A DNA stretch of 64,000 bases, taken from contig NZ_BONX01000034.1 of assembly GCF_016862935.1 (NCBI RefSeq), positions 62,001 to 126,000 on the forward strand. Reading direction: 5' to 3'. Source of the stretch: Plantactinospora mayteni. Its GTDB lineage: Bacteria; Actinomycetota; Actinomycetes; Mycobacteriales; Micromonosporaceae. A program made the position numbers and the translations under genes. The notes beneath the pieces are model-generated. The model was not told the DNA's origin, ran no database searches, and worked only from the letters and a program-made list of their open reading frames with translations. Of this stretch, positions 1 to 6,322 are shown in pieces; positions within the stretch are counted from its first letter, which is position 1, and the number at the start of each line of letters is the position of its first letter.

Positions 1-3
1 CAG

Positions 4-54
4 CCTTGATCATCCGAAGCCTTCACCCGGACAGGACAGCTGTCGCGTCCGGGC
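4..54. repeat. Degenerate dispersed intergenic repeat, copy a
   Basis: The start CCTTGATCATCCG (4-16) recurs exactly at 2326-2338 and, more loosely, at about 5353. The following 35-40 bases (CCTTCA-C-CGGACA-GACA...GTCCGGGC) also align with the copy at 2326-2379. Just downstream the 11-mer ACCTTGCGAGT occurs at 57-67 and 76-86, with CCTTGCGAGT at 110-119 and the full 11-mer again at 2303-2313. No coding capacity or transposase is visible. The copies flank the ECF sigma operon on both sides. Confidence 0.5.
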
Positions 55-207
55 CAACCTTGCGAGTGCCGGGTTACCTTGCGAGTGATCTTGCAAGGCG
101 TCCGGAATTCCTTGCGAGTCACCCGCGCGTGTCGGGTCGGTCGCTGGGGCGTACGTGCCGAGCTGGTAACGCGAGGCGGGCATCGATGGAGCGAAAGATG
201 TCGTGGC

Positions 208-357
208 ATGACTGTCGAGTCCTCGATCGATGTAGGGGTGATGCGGCCAGTTGCTCGGCCCCGGGAACGGACGTCCGGTCGGCCATACCGTCTGCATGTT
301 CGGCTGACGAGCGAGGAGTGGCGCGACATCGCGGCGGCTGCCGTACAGAAAGTGTGA
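208..357 (+). pseudogene. Probable remnant of a ribbon-helix-helix / MobC-like gene
   Basis: A 49-codon reading frame whose last 20 or so residues (RPYRLHVRLTSEEWRDIAAA) resemble the N-terminal strand and first helix of small plasmid-mobilisation or CopG-type DNA-binding proteins, which normally continue for another 60-100 residues. Here the frame stops directly after the helix (AAVQKV-stop), so the protein lacks the second helix that completes the fold. No good ribosome-binding site is visible. It sits among degenerate repeats, which fits a decayed accessory gene. The family link rests on one short motif, and a random ORF remains possible. Confidence 0.3.
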
Positions 358-426
358 TGTCGACCTCCAGAACCCCTATGCATTCTCAGGAGCGAAATCA
401 CGGCCGCGACAGCCATCGACCTGGTC

Positions 427-1443
427 TCAGGCCGGGATCTGATCCCGGGACACGATCGTGCAGGTGACGAGGAGCCGGGTGGTGATCGTGCGTTCCAGCG
501 GGACGTCGGGCACCGGCGACGGGGCCCTGGTCACCAGAGGTAGGTCGAGGGCGCCGCTGCCCTCGCCCAGGAACCGGCCGGTCCGCTCGTCGAAGAGCAA
601 CTCGACGACCGTGGTGCGCTCGACGCGCCGGAGGGAGACGACCGGTCGGCCGGCGATCTCGATTTGGACGGCGGTGAGCCTGCTGATCCCGGCGAGCGCG
701 CGGTACAGCGCGGTGCGGACCGCGGGTGGCAGCAGCGGGTCGGCGGTCGGGAGGAATTGGCGCATGGCCTCCCACACGCCGTGGTCGACGGACCAATCAC
801 CGCGTCCGGACGCGCTGGCGGACACCAGCGTGGCGCGCATCGCGACCGGGTCGGTCGGCAGCTGGGCGATCCAGGCGGGGGTGGCCGAGGCCAGGTCGGT
901 GCCCGGTCGGGCGACCTGGCCGGCGGCAAGGTCGGCCTGGCGCATGTCCAGTACCGGGATGTCCATGCGGGTCTCGTACTGGCGCGTCCGCAGCGGCACC
1001 ATGCCCTCCGGATCCTTCCATGCCTCGTACCTGTAGTGGAACTTCAACGCCGGGCTGTGCTCGAAGTCGGTGGTGACACCGTCGGTGCGCACGTAGAGCA
1101 CCTGCCCGGGGCCGAGGGTGACCGGGTCCTGGTCGGCCGCCGCGGTGGCGAGCGCGTCGAACGCCGTGGCGATGTCGATGGTCGGCGGGGCAGCGGCCTG
1201 CTCGGCGACCGGGCGGCGTAGGTACGAGACCGTGCCCAGCACGACGAGCAGTATCAGCGCGGCGGCGAGCGCGGGTACCCACCGCCGCGCCGTGGGGTGC
1301 CGCCACCCGAGGTGCCGGGCAGGTCGGGCGAGCCGGGCGTGGAGCGCGGCGTGGGTGCGGCGCCGCGACTCGTCGAGTTCGCCGGGCTCGACGGTCAGCA
1401 GGGAGCGTAGGACCCGCAGGTCCTCGTCGTCGTACTCAGGCAT
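427..1443 (-). CDS. CU044_5270-type membrane protein, ECF-sigma partner
   Basis: This 338-residue protein has a charged N-terminal cytoplasmic part beginning MPEYDDEDLRVLRSLL, one transmembrane segment at about residues 58-77 (WVPALAAALILLVVLGTVSY) and a long extracytoplasmic domain. The plan matches the CU044_5270 family that lies directly downstream of actinobacterial ECF sigma factors and is presumed to act as an anti-sigma or sensor protein; this is known from gene context rather than biochemistry. The start at 1443 overlaps the sigma gene's stop (1436-1438), so the two are almost certainly translationally coupled. An upstream in-frame ATG (1476) lies inside the sigma gene and is unlikely. 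Confidence 0.85.
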   Translation of the reverse strand: MPEYDDEDLRVLRSLLTVEPGELDESRRRTHAALHARLARPARHLGWRHPTARRWVPALAAALILLVVLGTVSYLRRPVAEQAAAPPTIDIATAFDALATAAADQDPVTLGPGQVLYVRTDGVTTDFEHSPALKFHYRYEAWKDPEGMVPLRTRQYETRMDIPVLDMRQADLAAGQVARPGTDLASATPAWIAQLPTDPVAMRATLVSASASGRGDWSVDHGVWEAMRQFLPTADPLLPPAVRTALYRALAGISRLTAVQIEIAGRPVVSLRRVERTTVVELLFDERTGRFLGEGSGALDLPLVTRAPSPVPDVPLERTITTRLLVTCTIVSRDQIPA

Positions 1444-1978
1444 CAGTGCTCCTCCCCTGGGTGGCCAGCGCCGCACGGACCTTGGCTCTGGCCCGGTGCA
1501 GCGTCGAACGAACCGAACCCACCGGCATCCCGGCCGCGTGGGCGATCTCCTCGTAGGTCAGCTCAGCAACGGCGTACAGCAGCAGCACGTCGCGCTGGCG
1601 CCGGGACAGCCCGGCCAGCGCGACCAGAACCCGACGGCCGCGTGCCGTCCGGTCGACCCGCTCGACCGCCCGGTCGGCATGGTCCTCGGTGGACGTCGCG
1701 CCGGCGGGTAGCCGGGCCAGCGCGCGCAGCCGGCGGATCTCGGCACGACGGTGCTCCCGCAGGAGGTTGGTCGCGATGCCGAACAACCAGGCCCGGACCC
1801 CGGGGCCGGTGTCCTCGTACCGGTCGCGCTGCTGGTGCGCGACCAGGAACACCTGCGCGACGACGTCCTCGGCGTCGGCGGCGTCGATCCGCCCGCGGCA
1901 GTACCGCAGCAGATGTGTCGCGTGCTTGGCGAACAACTGACCGGCATCGACCGCCGGCGGCGCCTCCTGGTCCGTCAT
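1436..1978 (-). CDS. ECF-subfamily RNA polymerase sigma factor
   Basis: The 180-residue protein has the two-domain ECF layout. Region 2 (about residues 12-80) includes DAEDVVAQVFLVAHQQRDRY and GVRAWLFGIATNLLREHRR, the DNA-melting and core-binding segments. Region 4 (about 115-170) has LSRRQRDVLLLYAVAELTYEEIAHAAGMPVGSVRSTLHRAR as its helix-turn-helix. It would direct RNA polymerase to a small promoter set, probably under control of the overlapping CU044_5270-type protein. A second in-frame ATG three codons upstream (1987) cannot be excluded as the start. The pair lies between two copies of an intergenic repeat. Confidence 0.93.
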   Translation of the reverse strand: MTDQEAPPAVDAGQLFAKHATHLLRYCRGRIDAADAEDVVAQVFLVAHQQRDRYEDTGPGVRAWLFGIATNLLREHRRAEIRRLRALARLPAGATSTEDHADRAVERVDRTARGRRVLVALAGLSRRQRDVLLLYAVAELTYEEIAHAAGMPVGSVRSTLHRARAKVRAALATQGRSTDA

Positions 1979-2547
1979 CACAACCATTCATGGCCGCAGC
2001 CGACTCGCGGGTTCCACAATCACACCAGGCCCGGTCCCGCTCGGGGAGAGCAGACCGGCCCACTCGGCGCAGCCGGGCACCGCGGGTCAGCGCAGCGGGC
2101 CGGGCAGCACCTACTCCACAAACGTCCTGGCCCGGCAGGCAGCGTTCTGGCACACGAAACGGCGCACCTGCAGCCAGAGCACGAATCTGTCGCTCAACAC
2201 GAGCCGCTGGTCAGCGGCTCTGCGCGGCTCGACTGCGGGCCGGCCAGGATCGGGAATCCGCAAGGTATGTTAGGACGCTTCGCCGCAGTATCGTCCGAAC
2301 CTACCTTGCGAGTCGCTGGTCAGCACCTTGATCATCCGCAACCTTCAGCCGGACACGACATCGTTGTCCGGTCCGGGCGAAGTTGGCCAGTCCGCTTGAA
2401 GTTGGCCAACGGCGCGGCCACGTCCGGCTGAAGGTGGCCAGCCGCCGGTAGCCGCTCAACAGGCCGGTGGCCGTACGCACAGCATGGACGGTGACGCGAA
2501 CGACGTTTCGGGATTCCGTGCGTGCTGTGGTGGTGCTGGGGGTCGGG
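1979..2547. other. Gene-free region with degenerate repeats
   Basis: No convincing gene is seen in this 569-bp stretch. It should contain the ECF operon promoter near its left end. On the right it holds ACCTTGCGAGT (2303-2313), the CCTTGATCATCCG repeat (2326-2338) and three related motifs around 2378-2442 of the form GAAGTTGGCCA, GAAGTTGGCCA and GAAGGTGGCCA. These look like decayed repeat DNA. Confidence 0.5.
2326..2379. repeat. Degenerate dispersed intergenic repeat, copy b
   Basis: Aligns with the copy at 4-54: the 13-mer CCTTGATCATCCG is exact and the next 40 bases share CCTTCA-CCGGACA and GTCCGGGC. It is followed by the GAAGTTGGCCA motifs. A looser match at about 5353-5440 also ends in a TTGGCCAACCGCTTG block. 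Origin unknown. Confidence 0.5.
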
Positions 2548-3402
2548 TTACGGGGTCAGCGCCGTGCAGTCCGTCTCGTCGGGCAGCAACGGCCGGAAGA
2601 GCACGGCGTACAGGTTCGGGCCGCTACGCCACGCTGTGTTGGGCGCGGCTGAGTCGGCGAGTCGCGCCGCGACTTCGGAGTCGGCCCCGGTAAGGAGGGT
2701 GCAGGTCGCCTGCTGACCTGCTGGGAGCGGCCGAAGCGGCCATGGCGTGACCGTGGTCCCAGCGTCGGGCGAGCTTCCGGATGAGCTCTCTTGGGATTGC
2801 CACTTCTCTTGGGATTGCCACGCCACGATCGCCATCCGCTCCGGACGATAGGTTACTGGCGGGCGTTCGAGGTCGCTGCGTGGCAGGGACCGCAGATGGT
2901 TGGCGAGCCGGTTGATCAGCCAAACCCGTGCACCGCTGGCGCCTGGTTGCACGGTCGAGACGTGCCGCCGGCCACCCGCCAGGAGCGTCACCACGGTGGG
3001 GCCGGCGTCGAGGATCTGCTGATCGCTGTGGAAGCTACGGGACCTTCCCAGCCCGGCGAGGTGGGCGTCGCGGTAGACCCGGCGGTACGCAATGTGGGTG
3101 AGCCGCTGATCCTTGACGACCTCCCGAGCGGGCGACGCGGCGAGATCGATCGCCGTGGTCAGCACCCGCCCGTCGCCGTACACCGAGATGTCGGGGACAG
3201 GGCGGTCGAAGGGCGACGCCATGCCCTCCACGAACCGGATCCGTAGCACGAGCGCGCCCGGATCGCGTGATGGCTCGGGTCCCCACCATGTGTGGTGGTG
3301 GCCTATGGCGAGAAGCCCCACCGACAAGAGAACGGCAAGGGCACCCGAGATGAGCAGGCGTCGCGTCCGGGCCTTCACGAGGTCTTGTGACGGCCCGGAC
3401 AC
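2548..3402 (-). CDS. Secreted or membrane-anchored hypothetical protein
   Basis: With the GTG start at 3402 the product is 284 residues: a basic N-terminus, one hydrophobic segment (LLISGALAVLLSVGLLAIG, about residues 16-34) and an extracytoplasmic domain. Two motifs recur in actinobacterial lipoproteins of unknown function as I know them: a strand ending VPDISVYGDGRVL and a C-terminus ending RPLLPDETDC. Function is unknown. An alternative GTG lies at 3378. The frame is open back to 3591, but the extra N-terminus is not family-like and runs towards the broken DsbA gene. An 18-bp in-frame duplication (2787-2821) produces WQSQEKWQSQE. GC content is lower than in the neighbouring core genes. Confidence 0.65.
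   Translation of the reverse strand: MSGPSQDLVKARTRRLLISGALAVLLSVGLLAIGHHHTWWGPEPSRDPGALVLRIRFVEGMASPFDRPVPDISVYGDGRVLTTAIDLAASPAREVVKDQRLTHIAYRRVYRDAHLAGLGRSRSFHSDQQILDAGPTVVTLLAGGRRHVSTVQPGASGARVWLINRLANHLRSLPRSDLERPPVTYRPERMAIVAWQSQEKWQSQESSSGSSPDAGTTVTPWPLRPLPAGQQATCTLLTGADSEVAARLADSAAPNTAWRSGPNLYAVLFRPLLPDETDCTALTP
2787..2821. repeat. 17-bp direct repeat, 18-bp period
   Basis: TCTCTTGGGATTGCCAC occurs at 2787-2803 and 2805-2821. On the minus strand it adds six codons in frame to the hypothetical protein (WQSQE twice). It looks like a recent slippage duplication. Confidence 0.9.
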
Positions 3403-3494
3403 GTGGCCGGTTCCCCGGATCCGCCTAGGTCGTCGTGCTGGAGGCACTGTGGAACGTAGAACAGAACCCGAACCGTCCCGCAACGGAGCCCAAC

Positions 3495-3520
3495 ACAGAA
3501 AGTCCCAGGTAAATCCGGAC
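3495..3520. repeat. 26-bp dispersed repeat, copy 1
   Basis: ACAGAAAGTCCCAGGT and the ten bases after it align with 5377-5402 at 22 of 26 positions. Both copies lie outside recognisable genes. This copy is at the ragged junction between the truncated DsbA gene and the hypothetical gene. Confidence 0.55.
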
Positions 3521-3584
3521 AGTCCAGCGGTGACGACTACGCCGAGCATGTTCGGGCCGACGAACGCCGGGCTGCGGAGCGCGG

Positions 3585-4056
3585 CATTCACCGCCGAGCA
3601 TGGTGTGTACGTCGGTTCGGTCTAGCCCGGCCTCGTTGCCCAGCCGTTCGAGGGTCTGCGGCTCGGCGACGTTGAGACCTTCGGTGTGGTAGGCGTGGAG
3701 CAGGCGCTCCATCAGGATCATGCGCATCCGCGCACTTGGTACGGCAGAAGGCTTGGAACTCAACCTGCACCGTGCGCGGCCGGTGAACACGTTCGACGCC
3801 CGCCGGCTGTGTCACCTTGCCGCCGACCACGGTGTCGCCGACACGATGAGGTGGAAGCCTGCTCTCCCCACCAGCCCGCCATTGCCTCAGCGGCCGTCAG
3901 GCCAGGGAGTTTGCCTTCCTGCGGAGCGAGTTCGTGGCTGCGCCAGACGACCTGTATCCGGTCGCGGTCGACGATCCTGGCCAGAGCGGCGGCGAGGCGT
4001 CTCTTGCCGATGTAGCACCAGGGGCACAGGATGTCCGCGTAGATCTCGATCTTCAT
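3585..4056 (-). pseudogene. Broken FrnE-like DsbA oxidoreductase with internal inversion
   Basis: The N-terminus (from MKIEIYADILCPWCYIGKRR, start 4056) is a thioredoxin-fold DsbA of the FrnE type with its CPWC active site, readable to LTAAEAMAGWWGEQA at about 3855. The next family block (AEGLELNLHRARPVNTFDAR then RLCHLAADHGVADTM) is present, but on the plus strand at about 3740-3850. The following block (ERLLHAYHTEG then AEPQTLERLGNEAGLDRTDV) is back on the minus strand at about 3710-3605. So some 140 bp (about 3711-3850) are inverted relative to both flanks, and the gene also ends early, missing the last third of the roughly 210-residue family. It cannot make a working protein as read. The ABM-domain gene immediately upstream would be its operon partner. 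Confidence 0.85.
3698..3864. repeat. Imperfect inverted repeats bounding the inverted segment
   Basis: The left arm GAGCAGGCGCTCCATC (3698-3713) is matched by the reverse complement of the right arm (3848-3864), GAGCAGGCTTCCACCTC. The first eight bases are identical, and CCA and TC match after small gaps. The arms coincide with both breakpoints of the inverted stretch in the DsbA pseudogene, so they are plausible substrates for the inversion. Confidence 0.55.
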
Positions 4057-4114
4057 GGGTAGCTTCGGATGGCGGGCAGCGTTGGATCGATGCACATGCT
4101 CGGGTGAGTCGGAT

Positions 4115-4477
4115 TCAGGCGTCGGTCTGCCGCGGGCCGGGACCGACCTCGCGGACGACGACGTAGCGGGGGTCGCCGCTCATCCGGGGCTCGGCCTTGC
4201 CGGACAAGCCCTGCAGTGCCTTGTCGATGGCTGCCATCCGGCCTTCAGTGTCGGAGGTCACCTCGAAGTTGCGGTAGTCCGCCTCGCTTGCCCAGTGCAC
4301 GATGTTGTAGACGCGCGTGCCGTCGGTGCTGACGTGGAACCGGGCCGACCGGTACCCAGGATAGAACCGGACCCATCGCTCCTGAATGTTCGCGAAGGCA
4401 GCCACGAGTTCACGTTGCGTGTCAGGTCCATCGACCGTGTAATCGATGATCGAATAGAAGCCGGTGTCAGTACGCAT
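4115..4477 (-). CDS. Antibiotic-biosynthesis-monooxygenase (ABM) domain protein
   Basis: A 120-residue protein of the dimeric alpha-beta barrel type. Recognisable parts are GFYSIIDYTVDGPDTQREL at the N-terminus, ERWVRFYPGYRSARFHVSTD, and VYNIVHWASEADYRNFE, where the W-S/E-x-x-Y-x-x-F pattern is typical of ABM proteins such as polyketide anthrone oxygenases and haem-degrading monooxygenases. It lies 58 bp upstream of the broken FrnE-like gene on the same strand. FrnE- and ABM-type proteins are commonly paired in aromatic polyketide clusters, but no polyketide synthase is present here. Substrate unknown. Confidence 0.8.
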   Translation of the reverse strand: MRTDTGFYSIIDYTVDGPDTQRELVAAFANIQERWVRFYPGYRSARFHVSTDGTRVYNIVHWASEADYRNFEVTSDTEGRMAAIDKALQGLSGKAEPRMSGDPRYVVVREVGPGPRQTDA

Positions 4478-4706
4478 GTGCTCTCCCGTGCATGGGTTGT
4501 CAGAGATCGTGGTCCTGGCTTAGATCTTTCAACCCCAATAAGACTTGAGGTCAAGACCGGCCACAGCCGACCTGACCCTGCCCAAGCTGGAACAGCCGTG
4601 ACAGCCCGCATCCTGGGGCATGGAGTTGGTGCGAGGTAGATGGCGGTTGCTTGCCGGTACAGGCCAGTCTTGGTCGACACCAGCAGTGAGAGTGTTGAAT
4701 ACCCTG

Positions 4707-5276
4707 ATGACCTGCCTGCAGCCACTAGCCCGGTCCGGCCGGCTTGCCCGCTTCCTGCTGTCCGCGATCGCGCTCACGGCACTCGCCTCGTGTTCCTCGA
4801 ACGAGCCGGCCGTTGACGGCTCGTCCACGTCAACGCCGGTTCCGCCCAGCGCCTCCACCACACCCAGCGCCTCCACCGCGGCGTCTGAGCCCGTCCCGAC
4901 CTCGATCCAGCCGAGCGCCCAGGACGGTACGAACTACAAGGCATGTCTTGGCGGCAACTGTGAGATCGCTGTGTCCAAACCGGTCACGATCACGTTGTCC
5001 GATTCTCCGGTCGACTTGACAGCCGGTCCCTTTACGGTACGGAAGGTGAACGCCGGCAGCATTGAGGTACGCATGGCCCTCCCCGCCGGGCCAAGTCTTG
5101 ACGTCACCATCAAGAAGGGCTGCACGACTGCCTTCTACGGGAACAACGCCGATGGATTGGCACACACATCGTGCACGAGAGAACCAGAGGATATCCTCGG
5201 CATGTACATCAAACAAACGGTGACTGTCAAGAGCATCACCGACGGCACCGCAATCCTGAACCTGAAGTCCGAGTGA
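4707..5276 (+). CDS. Putative lipoprotein of unknown function
   Basis: From the ATG at 4707 the 189-residue product has a lipoprotein signal: a basic start, a hydrophobic stretch LLSAIALTALASC at about residues 17-29 with a lipobox ending at Cys, then a Ser/Thr/Pro-rich tether of about 45 residues. The mature domain (YKACLGGNCEIAVSKPVTITL onwards) is beta-rich and has further cysteines (CLGGNC, KKGC, TSC) that could form disulfides. The IAVSKPVTITL-type strand occurs in other actinobacterial secreted hypotheticals. The frame is open back to 4620, but those residues are not signal-like. No operon partner is close. Confidence 0.75.
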   Translation: MTCLQPLARSGRLARFLLSAIALTALASCSSNEPAVDGSSTSTPVPPSASTTPSASTAASEPVPTSIQPSAQDGTNYKACLGGNCEIAVSKPVTITLSDSPVDLTAGPFTVRKVNAGSIEVRMALPAGPSLDVTIKKGCTTAFYGNNADGLAHTSCTREPEDILGMYIKQTVTVKSITDGTAILNLKSE

Positions 5277-5467
5277 GTGGCTCGCGCGATCGTGGGGCGT
5301 ATCGCCGAGCTGAGGCTCGCGAAATTGCCGCACGCAGCCGGACAACCCGATAAAGATCATCCGCTCCTTACCGTGCACGGAAAGTGCCAAGTAGATCCGG
5401 ACGCGAGTGCCCTCACGCGTCCGCGTCATCTTGGCCAACCGCTTGTCGCAGCGTTGAGCATGAGGGC
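5277..5467. other. Repeat-bearing intergenic region
   Basis: This contains a loose third match (from about 5353, GATCATCCG...) to the repeat at 4-54 and the 26-bp repeat copy at 5377-5402. Nothing coding is seen. Confidence 0.45.
5377..5402. repeat. 26-bp dispersed repeat, copy 2
   Basis: ACGGAAAGTGCCAAGTAG followed by ATCCGGAC; matches 3495-3520 at 22 of 26 bases. It is the right-hand edge of the repeat-rich accessory patch. Confidence 0.55.
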
Positions 5468-6298
5468 TCACGCCGAGGCGTCGGCGTCGGACCGGAACTG
5501 GTTGCCGACCAGGGCCAGCAGGGCAGCGTGGGTCTCTTCGTCGGCCGCCACGACGAGGCCGCCGCGACCGGTGTGCAGCGGCTGCCCGCGCAGGTCGGTG
5601 ACCACACAACCGGCGGCCCGGCACAGCGCGATCCCGCTGGCGAAGTGCACGCTGTCCCGCAGGTGTCCGTCGGTCACGTACCCGGCCCGTCGACCGGCGG
5701 CGACCCAGGCCACCGCGAGGGTGCTGGAGACCACCCGCGGGCGGAACCGCTCGGCGAACCCCCGGTCGGCGAGCAGTCGTACGGCCCGGAAGGCGGGGTC
5801 GTTCGGAAAGGGCGGATCCAGGTTGACGTCCACCAGCCACGAGTCGGCCGACGGCCGGAGTTCGGCGTCCACGCCGTCGTGGCGTACCCGGGCCCGAATG
5901 CCGTCGGTCCAGAACACCTCTCCGCTGAACGGGTCGGCCGAGGCGGCTGCGGTGATCTCCGGAACGGTGGTCTCCGGACCGGAGCGCAGCGCGACGTTCA
6001 CCGCGACCAGCATGCTGCGGGCGGCGTAGTTCAGCGTCCCGCAGAGCGGGTCGACCAGCCATTCCCGACCGTTGCCGGCGGATCCGGTGCGGCCACTCTC
6101 CTCGCCGACCACGGTGTCGTCCGGCCGGGCGGCGCGGAGTACCGCCACGATCGCCCGCTCCGCCTCGATGTCGGCGACGGTGGCGAAGTCGCCCGGTCCC
6201 TTGTCGAACCGGGCCAGCGCGGTGCCGTAGCGGGAGCGCACCACCTCGGCACCCGCCCGCGCCGCCGCGATGGCCAGCTCATGATCGGTGATCGTCAT
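5468..6298 (-). CDS. Inositol-monophosphatase-family protein with altered metal site
   Basis: The 276-residue protein has the IMPase fold. Seen are the N-terminal ATVADIEAERAI helix, the first metal ligand motif GEESG (about residues 66-70) and the signature region WLVDPLCGTLNYA (about 81-93). In active IMPases this region reads DP-[IL]-D-G-T; here the second Asp is Cys. The C-terminal WD-x-A-A-G motif is also not conserved (HFASGIALCRAAG). So the fold is clear but two metal-binding sites differ. It may use another substrate or metal arrangement. It is transcribed away from the helicase gene's 3' end with a 24-bp gap. Confidence 0.85.
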   Translation of the reverse strand: MTITDHELAIAAARAGAEVVRSRYGTALARFDKGPGDFATVADIEAERAIVAVLRAARPDDTVVGEESGRTGSAGNGREWLVDPLCGTLNYAARSMLVAVNVALRSGPETTVPEITAAASADPFSGEVFWTDGIRARVRHDGVDAELRPSADSWLVDVNLDPPFPNDPAFRAVRLLADRGFAERFRPRVVSSTLAVAWVAAGRRAGYVTDGHLRDSVHFASGIALCRAAGCVVTDLRGQPLHTGRGGLVVAADEETHAALLALVGNQFRSDADASA

Positions 6299-6322
6299 GC
6301 GGGCAAGGATAGGATCGGGCCG

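Noticed and set aside
4-2379. Composite transposon carrying the ECF sigma operon between direct repeats
   Set aside because: The repeats are degenerate, have no terminal inverted repeats or transposase, and a third loose copy lies outside.
4056-4115. Aromatic polyketide cluster suggested by FrnE-like plus ABM genes
   Set aside because: No ketosynthase, ACP, cyclase or glycosyltransferase is nearby, and the FrnE-like gene is broken.
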